Source: CAYPTY01 sp965659005
Lineage (GTDB): Bacteria; Bacteroidota; Rhodothermia; Balneolales; Balneolaceae
Length of the DNA stretch: 58,981 nt
NCBI GenBank assembly: GCA_965659005.1
Contig: CBFHVG010000013.1
Span: forward strand, 1 to 58,981
Direction of reading: 5' to 3'
Shown: in pieces, positions 1-10,165 of the stretch
How positions within the stretch are numbered: position 1 is the stretch's first letter
How the letters are laid out: every line of letters begins with the position of its first letter
Translations under genes and position numbers: made by a program
The notes under the pieces: model-generated
What the model was told of the DNA's origin: nothing
Databases searched by the model: none
Seen by the model: only the letters and a program-made list of their open reading frames with translations

Positions 1-2377
1 TTGGGTTGAATGGGTTTGGATAGTTTTGCTCCAGTCTGAACTGCTCAGCAACCTCAGTAATATCCTCTTCATTTGAAGTGGCATCATAATCTGGAGGAGT
101 ATCCCAAGTTAGATCTCTGAACATCCAAGTTAGAGTTGGTAGCTCATATGAAGAAGGCCATGTAACATTACCTTCACCATCAACCTGTGGCTGAACATAT
201 TGATAATGTCTACGACCAGCTGCAAAACCATCTCCATTGAATACATATGTTCCGTCCTCAGTAAATGGCTTTCCATAAAGAATACGGAATCCCATATGAT
301 TCAGAGTTGGGAGCTGAAGAGTAAGTGTTAAGGTATAAACCTTATCACCATCAGGATCCGTAAATCTTAATCTTTCAGCCTGTTCTGGTGTATTGTCAAA
401 GAAATTTGAACCACCATCACCTGGAACGATGATATCCTGAGTCAATGCAAAAAACGGAGTATCAACAAATAAGAATACAGAGTCAGTTGCTGGGTCAAAT
501 GGAACAGTATGTGATTCAGCAGGAGTCATATCAATACTGAATATGACATCAATAGAACCACCGTCAACATTCTGAGAAGTCATAAGACCTCTACCATCAA
601 CACCATTGTAATTCTCTACTCTTTGAGCCTGACTTTCTGAATCAGCAATTGGGAAAGTTCTATCACCACCACCTGTTACTCCAGGTTCTTCCCATCCAGC
701 ACCAGTAGCATCGATTGCTTCAAGGTAATTTGGACTTTCTGGATCATCACGTGATTCATCCCATCTTACATAATATTTATAAGATACAACTGATTCTACT
801 GCTCCATTAAATGGAACTTGGTTAGCTTCCCATACATCATTGAAAGCATTGAAAGCCATTGGAGTTTCTCCCCAACTGTTGAATGTACCCCTCACAAATA
901 CAGAGTCTCCAACACCTGAATTATAAAAACCTAGACCTTCTAGAATACCAACGTTGACTGAGAAGTTTAGATTTGTACTTATAATTTTTGATTGTGTTGG
1001 TGGACTATTATTGAAAGAATCCCCATGAAGAGTAGTATCATTTGCAGTTACTCCAACTAGTCTATTAGGAGTTGATTCCCAATCAGTTGTAGCATTAGGC
1101 CCGTGAGCATAATATTTGTATACAACTGTGTCAGGTGGAGAAAAAGTAGGTAGTGAATCAACTGGGAAATAACCTACGCCAGAGAAGAACCAATTGTCAC
1201 TGCCTTCTTGTGCATCAGCTTCTTTTGATAAAACTACATTATTAGATCCCCAGTCTAGTGGCGGCGTACCACCTCTTACACTAATCGTGTCAGTAGCTGG
1301 ATCAAATTTTTCTTCCTGTACAAGAAGACCAACATTAACGCGGAACCAAACTGCAACAGTGTCAGTCTTACTTTCCCATGGTTGCATTTCAGAAGGATTC
1401 GGATTATCAGATCTATCATTATAGAAAGCTAAATCCAATGTTGTATCACTTGAAACAACAATACCACGAGTATCCCAACCAGATGGATTAGGAGCAGTAT
1501 CAAAACCATTTTCGTCATCTGAAACAGATGTTTCAGTATTAAAGTAACGATACTTAAATAGTAGTGTATCGCCGGCAATCATTGGATATGTACCTTCCCA
1601 ATAATCACCATCTACATTAGATAGAGTAGCAGTTGCATTGGCATCCCATGAGATAGTGGAACCATCTGCGAATGCTTGGCCAGCACCTGCCCCTTTAATT
1701 GCACCGTTAATATGTACGGTATAAGAATCACCATTCACTGTATCATTAGCAGTAGCAGTATTAACTCTAAACGTAACATTCACAGCATTACTTGGCAGAC
1801 CGAAATTGTTAAATGTATTTTGCGGTTTAACAATCCACTCAGAATCGGTTTCATTTGTACCAGCAGAAGCAGCCCAGTCAGTATTACCTTCTGTAACGCT
1901 AGCTTTTCTTAGAAGAGTATATTCTCCTGTAGCTTCTGTAACTCCGGCAACTGACCATTTCATGTCTTCACCTAAAACGCCAATTACATCGATAATTGTA
2001 CCCCCTACAGCAAGAGCCAATGCGTCATTACCATTGTAAAAAGTAATAGTCGAAGTTGTATCAGCTTTGTCAAGTAATTGAGCATCAGCACTTGGATTCG
2101 CTATTAAATAGAATCCTCCTGCTGCAAGAGTACCTGTCAAGCTTAATGTATCCTGCCATTCAGCAGCGCCATTATTTGATCTATACATCTCAACAGTAGA
2201 CAGATCGATATCTGCATCCGTAGCATTGTATAACTCAATGGCTTTGTTATTGCTAGACCCTTCTATGTATTCTGAAATAATCAGAGACGTTTGGGCCTGC
2301 ATCACACTAGTGAAAAGTATTACTGTAATACATCCCAGTAACAAACTTCTCAATTTTGAGTATGTAGCTTTTTTCAT
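1..2377 (-). CDS. Secreted lamin-tail-domain protein with repeated beta modules and T9SS sorting signal (3' end beyond window)
   Basis: The frame is open from the ATG at 2377 to the window edge. A signal peptide (MKKATYSKLRSLLLG..., ending VMQAQ) is followed by a lamin-tail domain (SLIISEYIEGSSNNKAIELYN). At least four related modules then begin with strands such as NVTFRVN, AVWFRVNVG, LNFSVNVG and DVIFSID, several containing a DSVFVRG-like strand and an FNSW or similar turn, reminiscent of starch-binding/CBM-like beta sandwiches. The last visible residues are LEQNYPNPFNP, the classic start of a type A T9SS/FlgD-like sorting domain, so little of the protein is missing. An in-frame ATG at 2419 overlaps the PorV stop as TAATG and is an alternative start; I prefer 2377 because it begins a canonical MKK signal peptide. 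It is the last visible gene of a five-gene operon. The ligand is unknown. Confidence 0.82.
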   Translation of the reverse strand, partial: MKKATYSKLRSLLLGCITVILFTSVMQAQTSLIISEYIEGSSNNKAIELYNATDADIDLSTVEMYRSNNGAAEWQDTLSLTGTLAAGGFYLIANPSADAQLLDKADTTSTITFYNGNDALALAVGGTIIDVIGVLGEDMKWSVAGVTEATGEYTLLRKASVTEGNTDWAASAGTNETDSEWIVKPQNTFNNFGLPSNAVNVTFRVNTATANDTVNGDSYTVHINGAIKGAGAGQAFADGSTISWDANATATLSNVDGDYWEGTYPMIAGDTLLFKYRYFNTETSVSDDENGFDTAPNPSGWDTRGIVVSSDTTLDLAFYNDRSDNPNPSEMQPWESKTDTVAVWFRVNVGLLVQEEKFDPATDTISVRGGTPPLDWGSNNVVLSKEADAQEGSDNWFFSGVGYFPVDSLPTFSPPDTVVYKYYAHGPNATTDWESTPNRLVGVTANDTTLHGDSFNNSPPTQSKIISTNLNFSVNVGILEGLGFYNSGVGDSVFVRGTFNSWGETPMAFNAFNDVWEANQVPFNGAVESVVSYKYYVRWDESRDDPESPNYLEAIDATGAGWEEPGVTGGGDRTFPIADSESQAQRVENYNGVDGRGLMTSQNVDGGSIDVIFSIDMTPAESHTVPFDPATDSVFLFVDTPFFALTQDIIVPGDGGSNFFDNTPEQAERLRFTDPDGDKVYTLTLTLQLPTLNHMGFRILYGKPFTEDGTYVFNGDGFAAGRRHYQYVQPQVDGEGNVTWPSSYELPTLTWMFRDLTWDTPPDYDATSNEEDITEVAEQFRLEQNYPNPFNP

Positions 2378-2418
2378 GTCAGCTTTGTTTTTGTTGTTAT
2401 GGTTAGTGGTTTTACCCA

Positions 2419-3426
2419 TTAAAAATTCAGTTGTAAACTGAGTTTATTTACACTTCTTAAATATTGAAAGGATTGATAAGTGTATCCGAAATCTACTCTA
2501 ACAGCATTGGCAATTCGATATCTGAAACCAATACCTGCATTGAATTCTTGTGTTCTGTCATCCTCTCCTATATAAGGAATACCTCCCCTTATAAAGATCT
2601 GTTCATCGAGAAGTGCAAGCTCCCCACCCACACTTACACTTTGAAAATTGTTATTTGGTGATGTACCATCTACTGAGATTGTTGCTCTAACCATTCTTGT
2701 TTTAATTGGGTCATAAGCAATACCAACCCGTAGCATTATTGGTAAATCATAATCTTCAGTTTCTAACACACCATCTACATCCGGGCTGTTATTATTCTCA
2801 TCACTTAAATTAATATTTGTAATGAGTTCATCACCTGTCATCTGGAGCTTCGAACCCACATTTGTAATACTCACTCCAAATTTTGCATTGTCAAATGGAG
2901 TAGTAAAGACAGTGCCTAAATCGAATGCAAATGCTTTTGCACTTGATGTAAAAATCCTTTCATATACAAATTTTGCGGTACCTCCTATTGCCAAACTTGG
3001 AATAACATTCTGAGCATAACTAACACCTGTTGAAATAGAATATGAATCAAAAGTTCTTCCCGTTAGTCCAACAATCTCTGTAGTCTCCTGAAACTCACCC
3101 ATTGTTAAGGCAATTACATGAACCCCAGCAACACCTTTACCTAATGGTAATGCTGCAGCGAAATAATTGTGCTGAACATCTATAAACCAGTCAGTGTACT
3201 CCATCATAACACCAGCTTGATCTACAAAAGCTAATGCGCCTGGATTCCAATACATAGCTGAGAGATCATTTACAGATGCTACATTTGCACCCATAGCTGT
3301 TGATCTAGAACCTACTGGGATTCTCAAAAAGTCAGCAGCAGTAGTACCAACCTTTGAAAGTTGTGCTTCTGCCATAGGTGCAATACCAAAGGCTAGAATA
3401 AATGAAAGTATTAATGCTTTTTTCAT
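2419..3426 (-). CDS. PorV/PorQ family outer-membrane beta-barrel protein
   Basis: A 335-residue protein with a signal peptide (MKKALILSFILAFGIAPMAEA). Its mature N-terminus KVGTTAADFLRIPVGSRSTAMG, then NDLSAMYWNPGALA, is the hallmark of the PorV/PorQ (UPF0164) family. The C-terminus ends in alternating beta strands with a final aromatic (LSLQLNF), as expected of an outer-membrane barrel. PorV-type proteins shuttle T9SS cargo from the translocon to the attachment complex. This copy lies 7 bp after one predicted secreted protein and immediately before another, so it may be a dedicated partner for them (inference). Family assignment is strong; the specific role is not established. Confidence 0.88.
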   Translation of the reverse strand: MKKALILSFILAFGIAPMAEAQLSKVGTTAADFLRIPVGSRSTAMGANVASVNDLSAMYWNPGALAFVDQAGVMMEYTDWFIDVQHNYFAAALPLGKGVAGVHVIALTMGEFQETTEIVGLTGRTFDSYSISTGVSYAQNVIPSLAIGGTAKFVYERIFTSSAKAFAFDLGTVFTTPFDNAKFGVSITNVGSKLQMTGDELITNINLSDENNNSPDVDGVLETEDYDLPIMLRVGIAYDPIKTRMVRATISVDGTSPNNNFQSVSVGGELALLDEQIFIRGGIPYIGEDDRTQEFNAGIGFRYRIANAVRVDFGYTYQSFQYLRSVNKLSLQLNF

Positions 3427-3433
3427 AGTCGGT

Positions 3434-6400
3434 CTATTTAATTACTGCAAATTTTCCTGTTTTCTCACCAACTCCAGGAGCTTCAACATGGAAGAGATAC
3501 ACACCATACGACAGCTCAAGATTTTCTTTGGTAAGCATATTCCAGGAATAGGTACCACTAGATTCACCCCCGAATGAACCCTGATCTAGTTTTATCTCAT
3601 CAACAAGAACACCTGATATAGTGAATATCCTAAGTGTGGAGGGTATAGGTAGATTGGTAAAATGAAGTTCTCTTTTTCTGGATCGGTCATTAACATTGGC
3701 ATTAGCCTGTTCAAAAATACTTGAAACTCTATATGGATTAGGCACCACAAGAATCTCATCCAATAAGTTACTATTCCGAATTGAATCACTATCGACTCGA
3801 TTAAGGTTCTCTGCCTGAATCCTGAATTCAAATCTATCACTTCTGGTAAAAGGTTTAGTTGTGAAAATATTCAACTCGTCACCAGATACTGGATTCACCG
3901 TCGTTTCGATTCCATCCAATGTTTTGGGATTTAGTTGCAACCTATATGACAAGGTATCTGTAAACTCTCTTACATCTTCAATGAAAATTGCAACATCTGT
4001 TCTCAATCCTGTAAACCCTGAAACGGCAGTTAATTCACCTGCATTACCACCAGCTTGAGGATTGTCGAAGAAAGCATATCTAACATCTTCACCTGTGATT
4101 GTATTTGTAACCTTAAAATTTGTTGCTGCAGAAGGAAGTGATACAAAGGAACCTGGTGCAACCTCTACAGTTCTTGCTGTAGATTGACCAAAACCTACAT
4201 CACCAAATTCGATATTATAATCAGCAACTTTTGGTAAACCGGTTCTCCAGACTGCAATATCAAAACGATGAGGTTCATCATCACCAGCATATATCCACTC
4301 AGATCGATCTGCATCAATTGATAGACGATCTTCATTTTCAAGTGTTATAGTAAACCCTTCAATAATAGGGTTTGTTTGCCCATCAAAATTAGGTGATTCT
4401 GCAATTAGTGTATCATTTGCACCACCCGTTACATTCGCTAGAGTAAAAGATTTTGTTTTAAGTGTATCGGGTGCACTTGAACCAGATTCTATTAAAGTAT
4501 CAAGAAAAGTAACAGCATATAAATTATCCTCTTTAAGTGCTTCAGGATCAATGATATCAATAAAAACATTTCCACCAGGTGACCCTGCTGTAATGGTAGC
4601 TCTTGGATCATCAGGTGAGATGTATCCTGCCTGTCGTGAAGCTGGGCGAACTAATACAACATTTTGACCTAAGATTGTCTGTCCATTTGGAAGTCTACTT
4701 ACCTGAATTGGTGACTCTGAAGGAGCTATTCCGGCAAAATCAATTCCTGGATCAAAGGCTGTTATAGCATAATAATATCGTACACCATTTATAACATCTG
4801 TATCTGTATATGAATAACGCAACCCACTGTCATTTCCTAGGTTATATTTAACACCATTAACATCCACACCTGATAAACCTGAAATGCCATCTGCTTTATC
4901 ATATATAGCAATCGGTCTATAAAACTGCGGAGAACCCAGAGCATTGGTAACTGTAAATCTATCAGAAAATGAGGGATCCGTTGATTTGTAAACACGGTAT
5001 CCCTGAAAGTCATTACCATTTCCAGTTATTCGATCAACAAAACGGTCAAAGGATAGCTCAGAAGAAGTATCCCAGTAAATAGTTACTTCACCATCACCAG
5101 CTACAGCTGTCACAATTGGAGGAGTTGGGGCTACTGCAAACTGATAGTCAGCCTCATAAGCTTCATTAGCTTGATCCAATCGTCTATTTAATTCAGCTCT
5201 GTCTTCAGCAGCAGTTGTTGCATTTGTTTCAGAGGCAGATGCTGCAACAGCAAAAGCATAACGCTGAGTCTGACCTGCTTCCATAGGGAATAAACCTGAA
5301 GAGATATAGATATCAGAATCTTCTCCATTATCAATCTCTCTATCAAACTCGCCCGGTACAAGAAAATCCTGCCATACAATAGCATCCTGATTTACCTGAA
5401 GGGCTCCGGCTGCAAAGATATTAGCTCTAGTTACGCCTATTAGATCTGTCTCAGAAACATCTGTTTTGTCAATTCCAGGTTCACCAGGGAAAGGTGTACC
5501 TGCACCTGAAGTTGGGAAACCATCGCCCTGACCATTGCTCGGTGTATCTCTGTCACCCTCTATTCCTACATCATCTGAAACTGCAATCCAGTCTTGATCA
5601 TTATCAAAGTAATCATCACGACCTTCATCAATCATGGGAGCGGCAGTAAATCGATTTACAAATCTACCTTCAAATTGATTATTTACAATATCAGAGAATA
5701 AGGGGTCAGAATTAATCCTTTGTCGTATTAGCTGGTTAGGAACAATTAGCCCATTCTGGAGAGTATCACCTACTTCATAGGCTAAATAATTGATAAATCT
5801 TACAGGAACCTGTTCTGAGACTCCATCCGGAAGAATCACATTCTTTTCAAGGTGGTTTGGGGTGCTTTCATCAATTAAACCGTCCAAGTCGTTATCAATT
5901 CCATCAATATGGACACCAAAATCTGGATCAGCTTCAGGAAGTAAGTCTTCTCTGATCGTAAATCCTCCTGCAGGTAAAGTAATTGTTCTTCCTTGGCTTA
6001 CAACATCTCCGCCACCGGCTGGATACTCTGAAATTACCCTGCTATTATCTTCCTGAATCAAAACAATTTTCTCGCCCGGCCCAAGTGTTCTTGTCCCAAG
6101 ATCAGTGACTGTGAATAACGGGACTAAAGTGTCTTGAAGGAATGACCTTGAATAGAAACCATCAGCTGGATCAGATAGGATAGCATATAAGTCTACATTT
6201 TCAACATCATAGCGAATCCCGGAATTAGCGTTATAAGCATCGCTATCACCGTCATTATCAATTCCATCGAACTGATTACCTGGTGTTTCTAAAAGCTGAA
6301 TTCCCATTTCTCCAATGGGTAATCCATCAAACTGGGGAGGCGATGGTAAACGGTTAAGTTCTTTGAGATAGGCTACAGAAAGTAATTCATCAAATTCAGG

Positions 6401-7213
6401 GTCATCATTCCCATTAGAAGCCACGAAATCAGCAATCCAGATACCAAACGCAATCTGATCATAATCATATTGAGAGTCATTCGTAATCTCAAAAATACTG
6501 AAGTGTGCAGAGTTTACAAGAGTTTGTGACCATGCAAGGATTCGGGAATCAAAGATCATACCTAAACCACCACGTGTTGGATCTGTTGAATCGGGCACCC
6601 ATCTCCCTCCAGCACTATATCGTGTATATAGATCATCACTGCTTCGATAATAAAACTCTACATCAGCATTGAACTGATCTCTGCCAAAGAAACCATTCCA
6701 AGAACCAGCCCAACCATCTCCCCCATCAACTAGTCTGTTGGGCCATACACTTGGCCAAGTATTACCAATTGGTGATGTTGGTCCTCTGTCTGATCTTGCA
6801 ATTTCATCCGTATCATCTCTCGCATAACCTAAAACAGGGTTAATAGACCAGTTTTGATCCCCTGTTCTGTTAGTTTTAAAGGTCGCAACATTTACAAATG
6901 GAATCTGCACATTTGGGTCAGTTTGATCTTCTACTACTGTACCCATCTGGAAAGAGATGAAATAGATGTATTCCCTGTTAGTATTAATCGGGAATTCGAA
7001 CAGTAGTTGGTCAATCTGACTACCACCTTCACGACCGGCATGCATATAGTTATGATACGTTGCCCTGGTTCTGTTACCATCCATAATGGACTGACGACGT
7101 AGCTCAAATGAGGCCCTTTCATCACCTGGGTTATAGTTACCATTGAAGGTCTGAGCAGTTACTCCTGGGAGGATAAAGCTTGATAATAATATGGTGAATA
7201 ATATCTTCTTCAT
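3434..7213 (-). CDS. Very large secreted protein with Ca-binding-like motifs, FnIII domain and C-terminal T9SS/FlgD-like domain
   Basis: About 1259 residues beginning with a signal peptide (MKKILFTILLSSFILPGVTA). The middle carries several aspartate-rich loops (FDGIDNDGDSDAYN, IDGIDNDLDGLIDE, YFDNDQDW) resembling thrombospondin type-3 or EF-hand calcium loops. A fibronectin type III module starts near residue 700 (APTPPIVTAVAGDGEVTIYW). The C-terminus (LVVPNPYRVSS to GVYLFHVEAPGVGEKTGKFAVIK) resembles the FlgD-Ig/T9SS sorting fold. A GTG nine bases upstream overlaps the receptor stop, but the ATG at 7213 starts the signal peptide directly and is preferred. It lies between the TonB receptor and PorV genes, suggesting an exported surface partner of one or both. 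No enzyme motif is recognised. Confidence 0.85.
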   Translation of the reverse strand: MKKILFTILLSSFILPGVTAQTFNGNYNPGDERASFELRRQSIMDGNRTRATYHNYMHAGREGGSQIDQLLFEFPINTNREYIYFISFQMGTVVEDQTDPNVQIPFVNVATFKTNRTGDQNWSINPVLGYARDDTDEIARSDRGPTSPIGNTWPSVWPNRLVDGGDGWAGSWNGFFGRDQFNADVEFYYRSSDDLYTRYSAGGRWVPDSTDPTRGGLGMIFDSRILAWSQTLVNSAHFSIFEITNDSQYDYDQIAFGIWIADFVASNGNDDPEFDELLSVAYLKELNRLPSPPQFDGLPIGEMGIQLLETPGNQFDGIDNDGDSDAYNANSGIRYDVENVDLYAILSDPADGFYSRSFLQDTLVPLFTVTDLGTRTLGPGEKIVLIQEDNSRVISEYPAGGGDVVSQGRTITLPAGGFTIREDLLPEADPDFGVHIDGIDNDLDGLIDESTPNHLEKNVILPDGVSEQVPVRFINYLAYEVGDTLQNGLIVPNQLIRQRINSDPLFSDIVNNQFEGRFVNRFTAAPMIDEGRDDYFDNDQDWIAVSDDVGIEGDRDTPSNGQGDGFPTSGAGTPFPGEPGIDKTDVSETDLIGVTRANIFAAGALQVNQDAIVWQDFLVPGEFDREIDNGEDSDIYISSGLFPMEAGQTQRYAFAVAASASETNATTAAEDRAELNRRLDQANEAYEADYQFAVAPTPPIVTAVAGDGEVTIYWDTSSELSFDRFVDRITGNGNDFQGYRVYKSTDPSFSDRFTVTNALGSPQFYRPIAIYDKADGISGLSGVDVNGVKYNLGNDSGLRYSYTDTDVINGVRYYYAITAFDPGIDFAGIAPSESPIQVSRLPNGQTILGQNVVLVRPASRQAGYISPDDPRATITAGSPGGNVFIDIIDPEALKEDNLYAVTFLDTLIESGSSAPDTLKTKSFTLANVTGGANDTLIAESPNFDGQTNPIIEGFTITLENEDRLSIDADRSEWIYAGDDEPHRFDIAVWRTGLPKVADYNIEFGDVGFGQSTARTVEVAPGSFVSLPSAATNFKVTNTITGEDVRYAFFDNPQAGGNAGELTAVSGFTGLRTDVAIFIEDVREFTDTLSYRLQLNPKTLDGIETTVNPVSGDELNIFTTKPFTRSDRFEFRIQAENLNRVDSDSIRNSNLLDEILVVPNPYRVSSIFEQANANVNDRSRKRELHFTNLPIPSTLRIFTISGVLVDEIKLDQGSFGGESSGTYSWNMLTKENLELSYGVYLFHVEAPGVGEKTGKFAVIK

Positions 7214-7221
7214 GTATACCA

Positions 7222-10161
7222 CTAGTTGAATGAGATTTGGAAACCGAACTGGACTCTTCTTGGCTCTCCATAACGAGATGGATCATCAAAGAATCTTGGA
7301 TCTGCTCCAGCTGAGATGTTTACTGGTAATGGACGATCAGCTTGACCGGAATCATTGAATACTCCATTTACTAGCTGATTGTCTAGAATATTGAATATGT
7401 TCAGGAATACCTGAAGGCTTGTATTTCCTGATAATGTAAAGTTCTTGTATGCGTTTAAATCGATTGTAAATCGAGTTGGAAGTCTCTGAGTATTTCTAAG
7501 GTCTCGAGTAGATGCAACAGGTCCTAGAGTTACACCAGGGATATTGTTAGCCGGAGTATATGGTGTACCAGTTAGCATTCGGCCAACTAAATTTACCCCA
7601 TAAGTATTTCCACTATAAAAAAGTGTACCATTTAAAATATGACTTCTGTCCCAGTTCAGAGGTTGAACAAATGATGCTACTCCTCCTTCTCCTGTAGTAT
7701 CCGCATCCAAGCCTTGTTGTCTCAGGAATTCCTCAGCAGGGTCTGAGTTATTACCCTCAGCAATACTGAAGGTGTAATCCACACCAAAATTAATTCTTTC
7801 ACTTACAGCCTGATTGATTGCAACCGTTAGGCCTCTGGATGTAGCAAAATCCCTGTTGAAATACTGATCATATATGATTTGAGTTGAACCTGTCCTTGTA
7901 GGTGCTCCGGATGTTACATAATCTCTGATATTCTTATAGTATCCTGTAATTTCGATCGCTGTACCAGCAAAAATTTCCTGTTTCAGACCGATTTCATACT
8001 GAATTGACCGCTCAGGTTTCAGGTTTGGATTTCCAAATATCCCTTGAGTACCTGATGTTTGCTGTAGAAGTATTCTGTTTGAGTAAAGAAATGAATAGGA
8101 TGGTATCTGGAAAAAAGTTCCATAAGAGAAGTAAACAACACCATTATTATTAATGGAATAAGCAATTCCGAAACGTGGACTTAACTGGAATTTAGCATCT
8201 GCATCCGTCCACCAATACTCGGATCTTTCTGCCAAAGTAATTTCTGGCTCATCAGACTGTCTAACACCATCACCGTTCAGATCACGATACTGATTCGCTG
8301 CTTTTGTTGGATTAAAAATGTCAGGATCATTTGGATCATTTGGTATCTGAGCATTTGGCTCAAAATAATCCATCCTAAGACCAGCATTAATTATAAAGTT
8401 ATCATATTCAATTTTGTCCTGTATATATGCTGAAAATTGATATGGACTGTTTTGTAGTTTATTTCTAAAGGGTGTATTAACCGGAGGGATCCCAAGAGAA
8501 ATGACAGGGTCGCCTAAACCTGCATTCTGAGGGCTAAATTGTTCAAGATCACTTGGTAATACTACATCTTCACCATCAACCGGACGTAGTGTATATCCAT
8601 CAACTTTAACAATGTCTGATTGGAAATTTAGACCTGCTTTTATAAAGTGTTTACTGTTAATCTGGGATGAAATTTCACCCTTAATAATATATGTCTCTGT
8701 TGACCTGAATCCTCTACCATTATCAGTCCCAAAGAAAGAGAAATTTTGAGGCGGAACATTAAGATCAGATGTTTCAAAATCGAAATATCTGAAATCGTAA
8801 GGATCATCATATAGATAATTCTTAAATCTGTTAAACCGGTTTGCAGCATTTATGGTAATAAAAGTCTTTGATGATGGCGTAATGGTAGTCTTGAAGTTGA
8901 TTGAATAATTTTCCCGATAAAAATTTCCAATACCTGCTGGAACAAGCTTATTAAAATGGTTGTATCCTCTCCCTTGTTCTTCAGCATAATTACCAATGAC
9001 GTTGAACTTAAGTGACTGACTTAATCTATATTCAAGATTTGTTTGAAAACTCAATGTCTCGAATGTATTCAGATTAACAAGAGCACTATCTCTTACACCA
9101 CTATCAGTTATTCTAAGAATGTTTGCTCCACCAACTATGTCTGGTTCGATTGTATACCAAGGTAAATTTGCATTAACAATTTCATTGTATGGTGTTCTGA
9201 AAGTATTAAGGTCTGTATTTGCTGGAACCTCCATCTCAAGTGGTCCGTGAGGGGAGTATGCATTTCTTCCTGTTAACCAGCCTTCATTCTGGAATGATCG
9301 GGCTGTGGCAAAGAAAGTAAGTTTATCCTTAACTATGGGCCCTGAAACTGAAAGTGCATAGTTCGTTTGATCAACGGGATTAAATTCCAAGGCACTATTC
9401 GGAACACCATCATATAGCTCCCCTCTTGATACTCCATATCCACCACCCCAGGCTCTGAAAGTAGCGTCAAAATCATTACCACCGGATTTAGTAACAATGT
9501 TTACAACACCTGAGAGTGCCTGACCATGTTCAGCATTAAAGGAACCAGAGACAATTTGAAGTTCCTGCACAGCCTGATTTTCAATTCTCAGACCAGCACT
9601 TCTGTCAAAATCATCTGTTACACGTATTCCATCGACAACATATGAAACCTCAGATGCGCGACCACCCCTAATGTGAAGTGCACCATTATTACCAACGTTA
9701 ACACCTGCCTGAAGCTGAACTATGTCCGATACTTCCTGAACAGGAAGTTTTTCAATTTCTTCACTACTCACTCGAGATTCTGAACTGGTTACATCCTTTA
9801 GAATAACTTCTCTTTCAGCCACAACTACTACCTCTTCACCTTCAAAGGCTTCCAGCTTCATTTCGAAATTTTGTGTTGTTGTCAGGTCCGTCCTGACAAC
9901 AACTTCACTTACAACAACAGTGCTGTAGCCAAGGAATCGAGCCTCCAAAACATAGGTTCCGGGAGACACATTCAAAATCAGGTAATTACCATCAATATCA
10001 ACAAGTGCACCTCGTGTAGTACCTTGAATCCCCACAGTAGCACCAATTAGACCTTCTTTGGTTTCAGCATCAAGAACCTTACCGGTTATTTTCCCTGATT
10101 GAGCTAGAGATACTGAGGTCAGCAAAACCAATAATGATGTGAATAGTAACTTTTTAAACAT
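7222..10161 (-). CDS. TonB-dependent outer-membrane receptor with N-terminal carboxypeptidase-regulatory-like domain
   Basis: 979 residues with a signal peptide (MFKKLLFTSLLVLLTSVSLAQ). A CarboxypepD_reg-like beta-sandwich occupies roughly residues 24-105 (GKITGKVLDAETKEGLIGAT, DIDGNYLILNVSPGTY). The plug domain follows at about 120-235 (LPVQEVSDIVQLQAGV, GALHIRGGRASEVSYVVDGI, SGVVNIVTKSGG). The rest is a 22-strand-type barrel ending in RRVQFGFQISFN. It would import a bulky or scarce nutrient using TonB energy; the substrate cannot be read from sequence. There is no SusD partner next to it. The neighbours are a parvulin lipoprotein 4 bp upstream and a secreted protein immediately downstream, so it differs from a standard SusCD pair. 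Confidence 0.93.
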   Translation of the reverse strand: MFKKLLFTSLLVLLTSVSLAQSGKITGKVLDAETKEGLIGATVGIQGTTRGALVDIDGNYLILNVSPGTYVLEARFLGYSTVVVSEVVVRTDLTTTQNFEMKLEAFEGEEVVVVAEREVILKDVTSSESRVSSEEIEKLPVQEVSDIVQLQAGVNVGNNGALHIRGGRASEVSYVVDGIRVTDDFDRSAGLRIENQAVQELQIVSGSFNAEHGQALSGVVNIVTKSGGNDFDATFRAWGGGYGVSRGELYDGVPNSALEFNPVDQTNYALSVSGPIVKDKLTFFATARSFQNEGWLTGRNAYSPHGPLEMEVPANTDLNTFRTPYNEIVNANLPWYTIEPDIVGGANILRITDSGVRDSALVNLNTFETLSFQTNLEYRLSQSLKFNVIGNYAEEQGRGYNHFNKLVPAGIGNFYRENYSINFKTTITPSSKTFITINAANRFNRFKNYLYDDPYDFRYFDFETSDLNVPPQNFSFFGTDNGRGFRSTETYIIKGEISSQINSKHFIKAGLNFQSDIVKVDGYTLRPVDGEDVVLPSDLEQFSPQNAGLGDPVISLGIPPVNTPFRNKLQNSPYQFSAYIQDKIEYDNFIINAGLRMDYFEPNAQIPNDPNDPDIFNPTKAANQYRDLNGDGVRQSDEPEITLAERSEYWWTDADAKFQLSPRFGIAYSINNNGVVYFSYGTFFQIPSYSFLYSNRILLQQTSGTQGIFGNPNLKPERSIQYEIGLKQEIFAGTAIEITGYYKNIRDYVTSGAPTRTGSTQIIYDQYFNRDFATSRGLTVAINQAVSERINFGVDYTFSIAEGNNSDPAEEFLRQQGLDADTTGEGGVASFVQPLNWDRSHILNGTLFYSGNTYGVNLVGRMLTGTPYTPANNIPGVTLGPVASTRDLRNTQRLPTRFTIDLNAYKNFTLSGNTSLQVFLNIFNILDNQLVNGVFNDSGQADRPLPVNISAGADPRFFDDPSRYGEPRRVQFGFQISFN

Positions 10162-10165
10162 ATAA

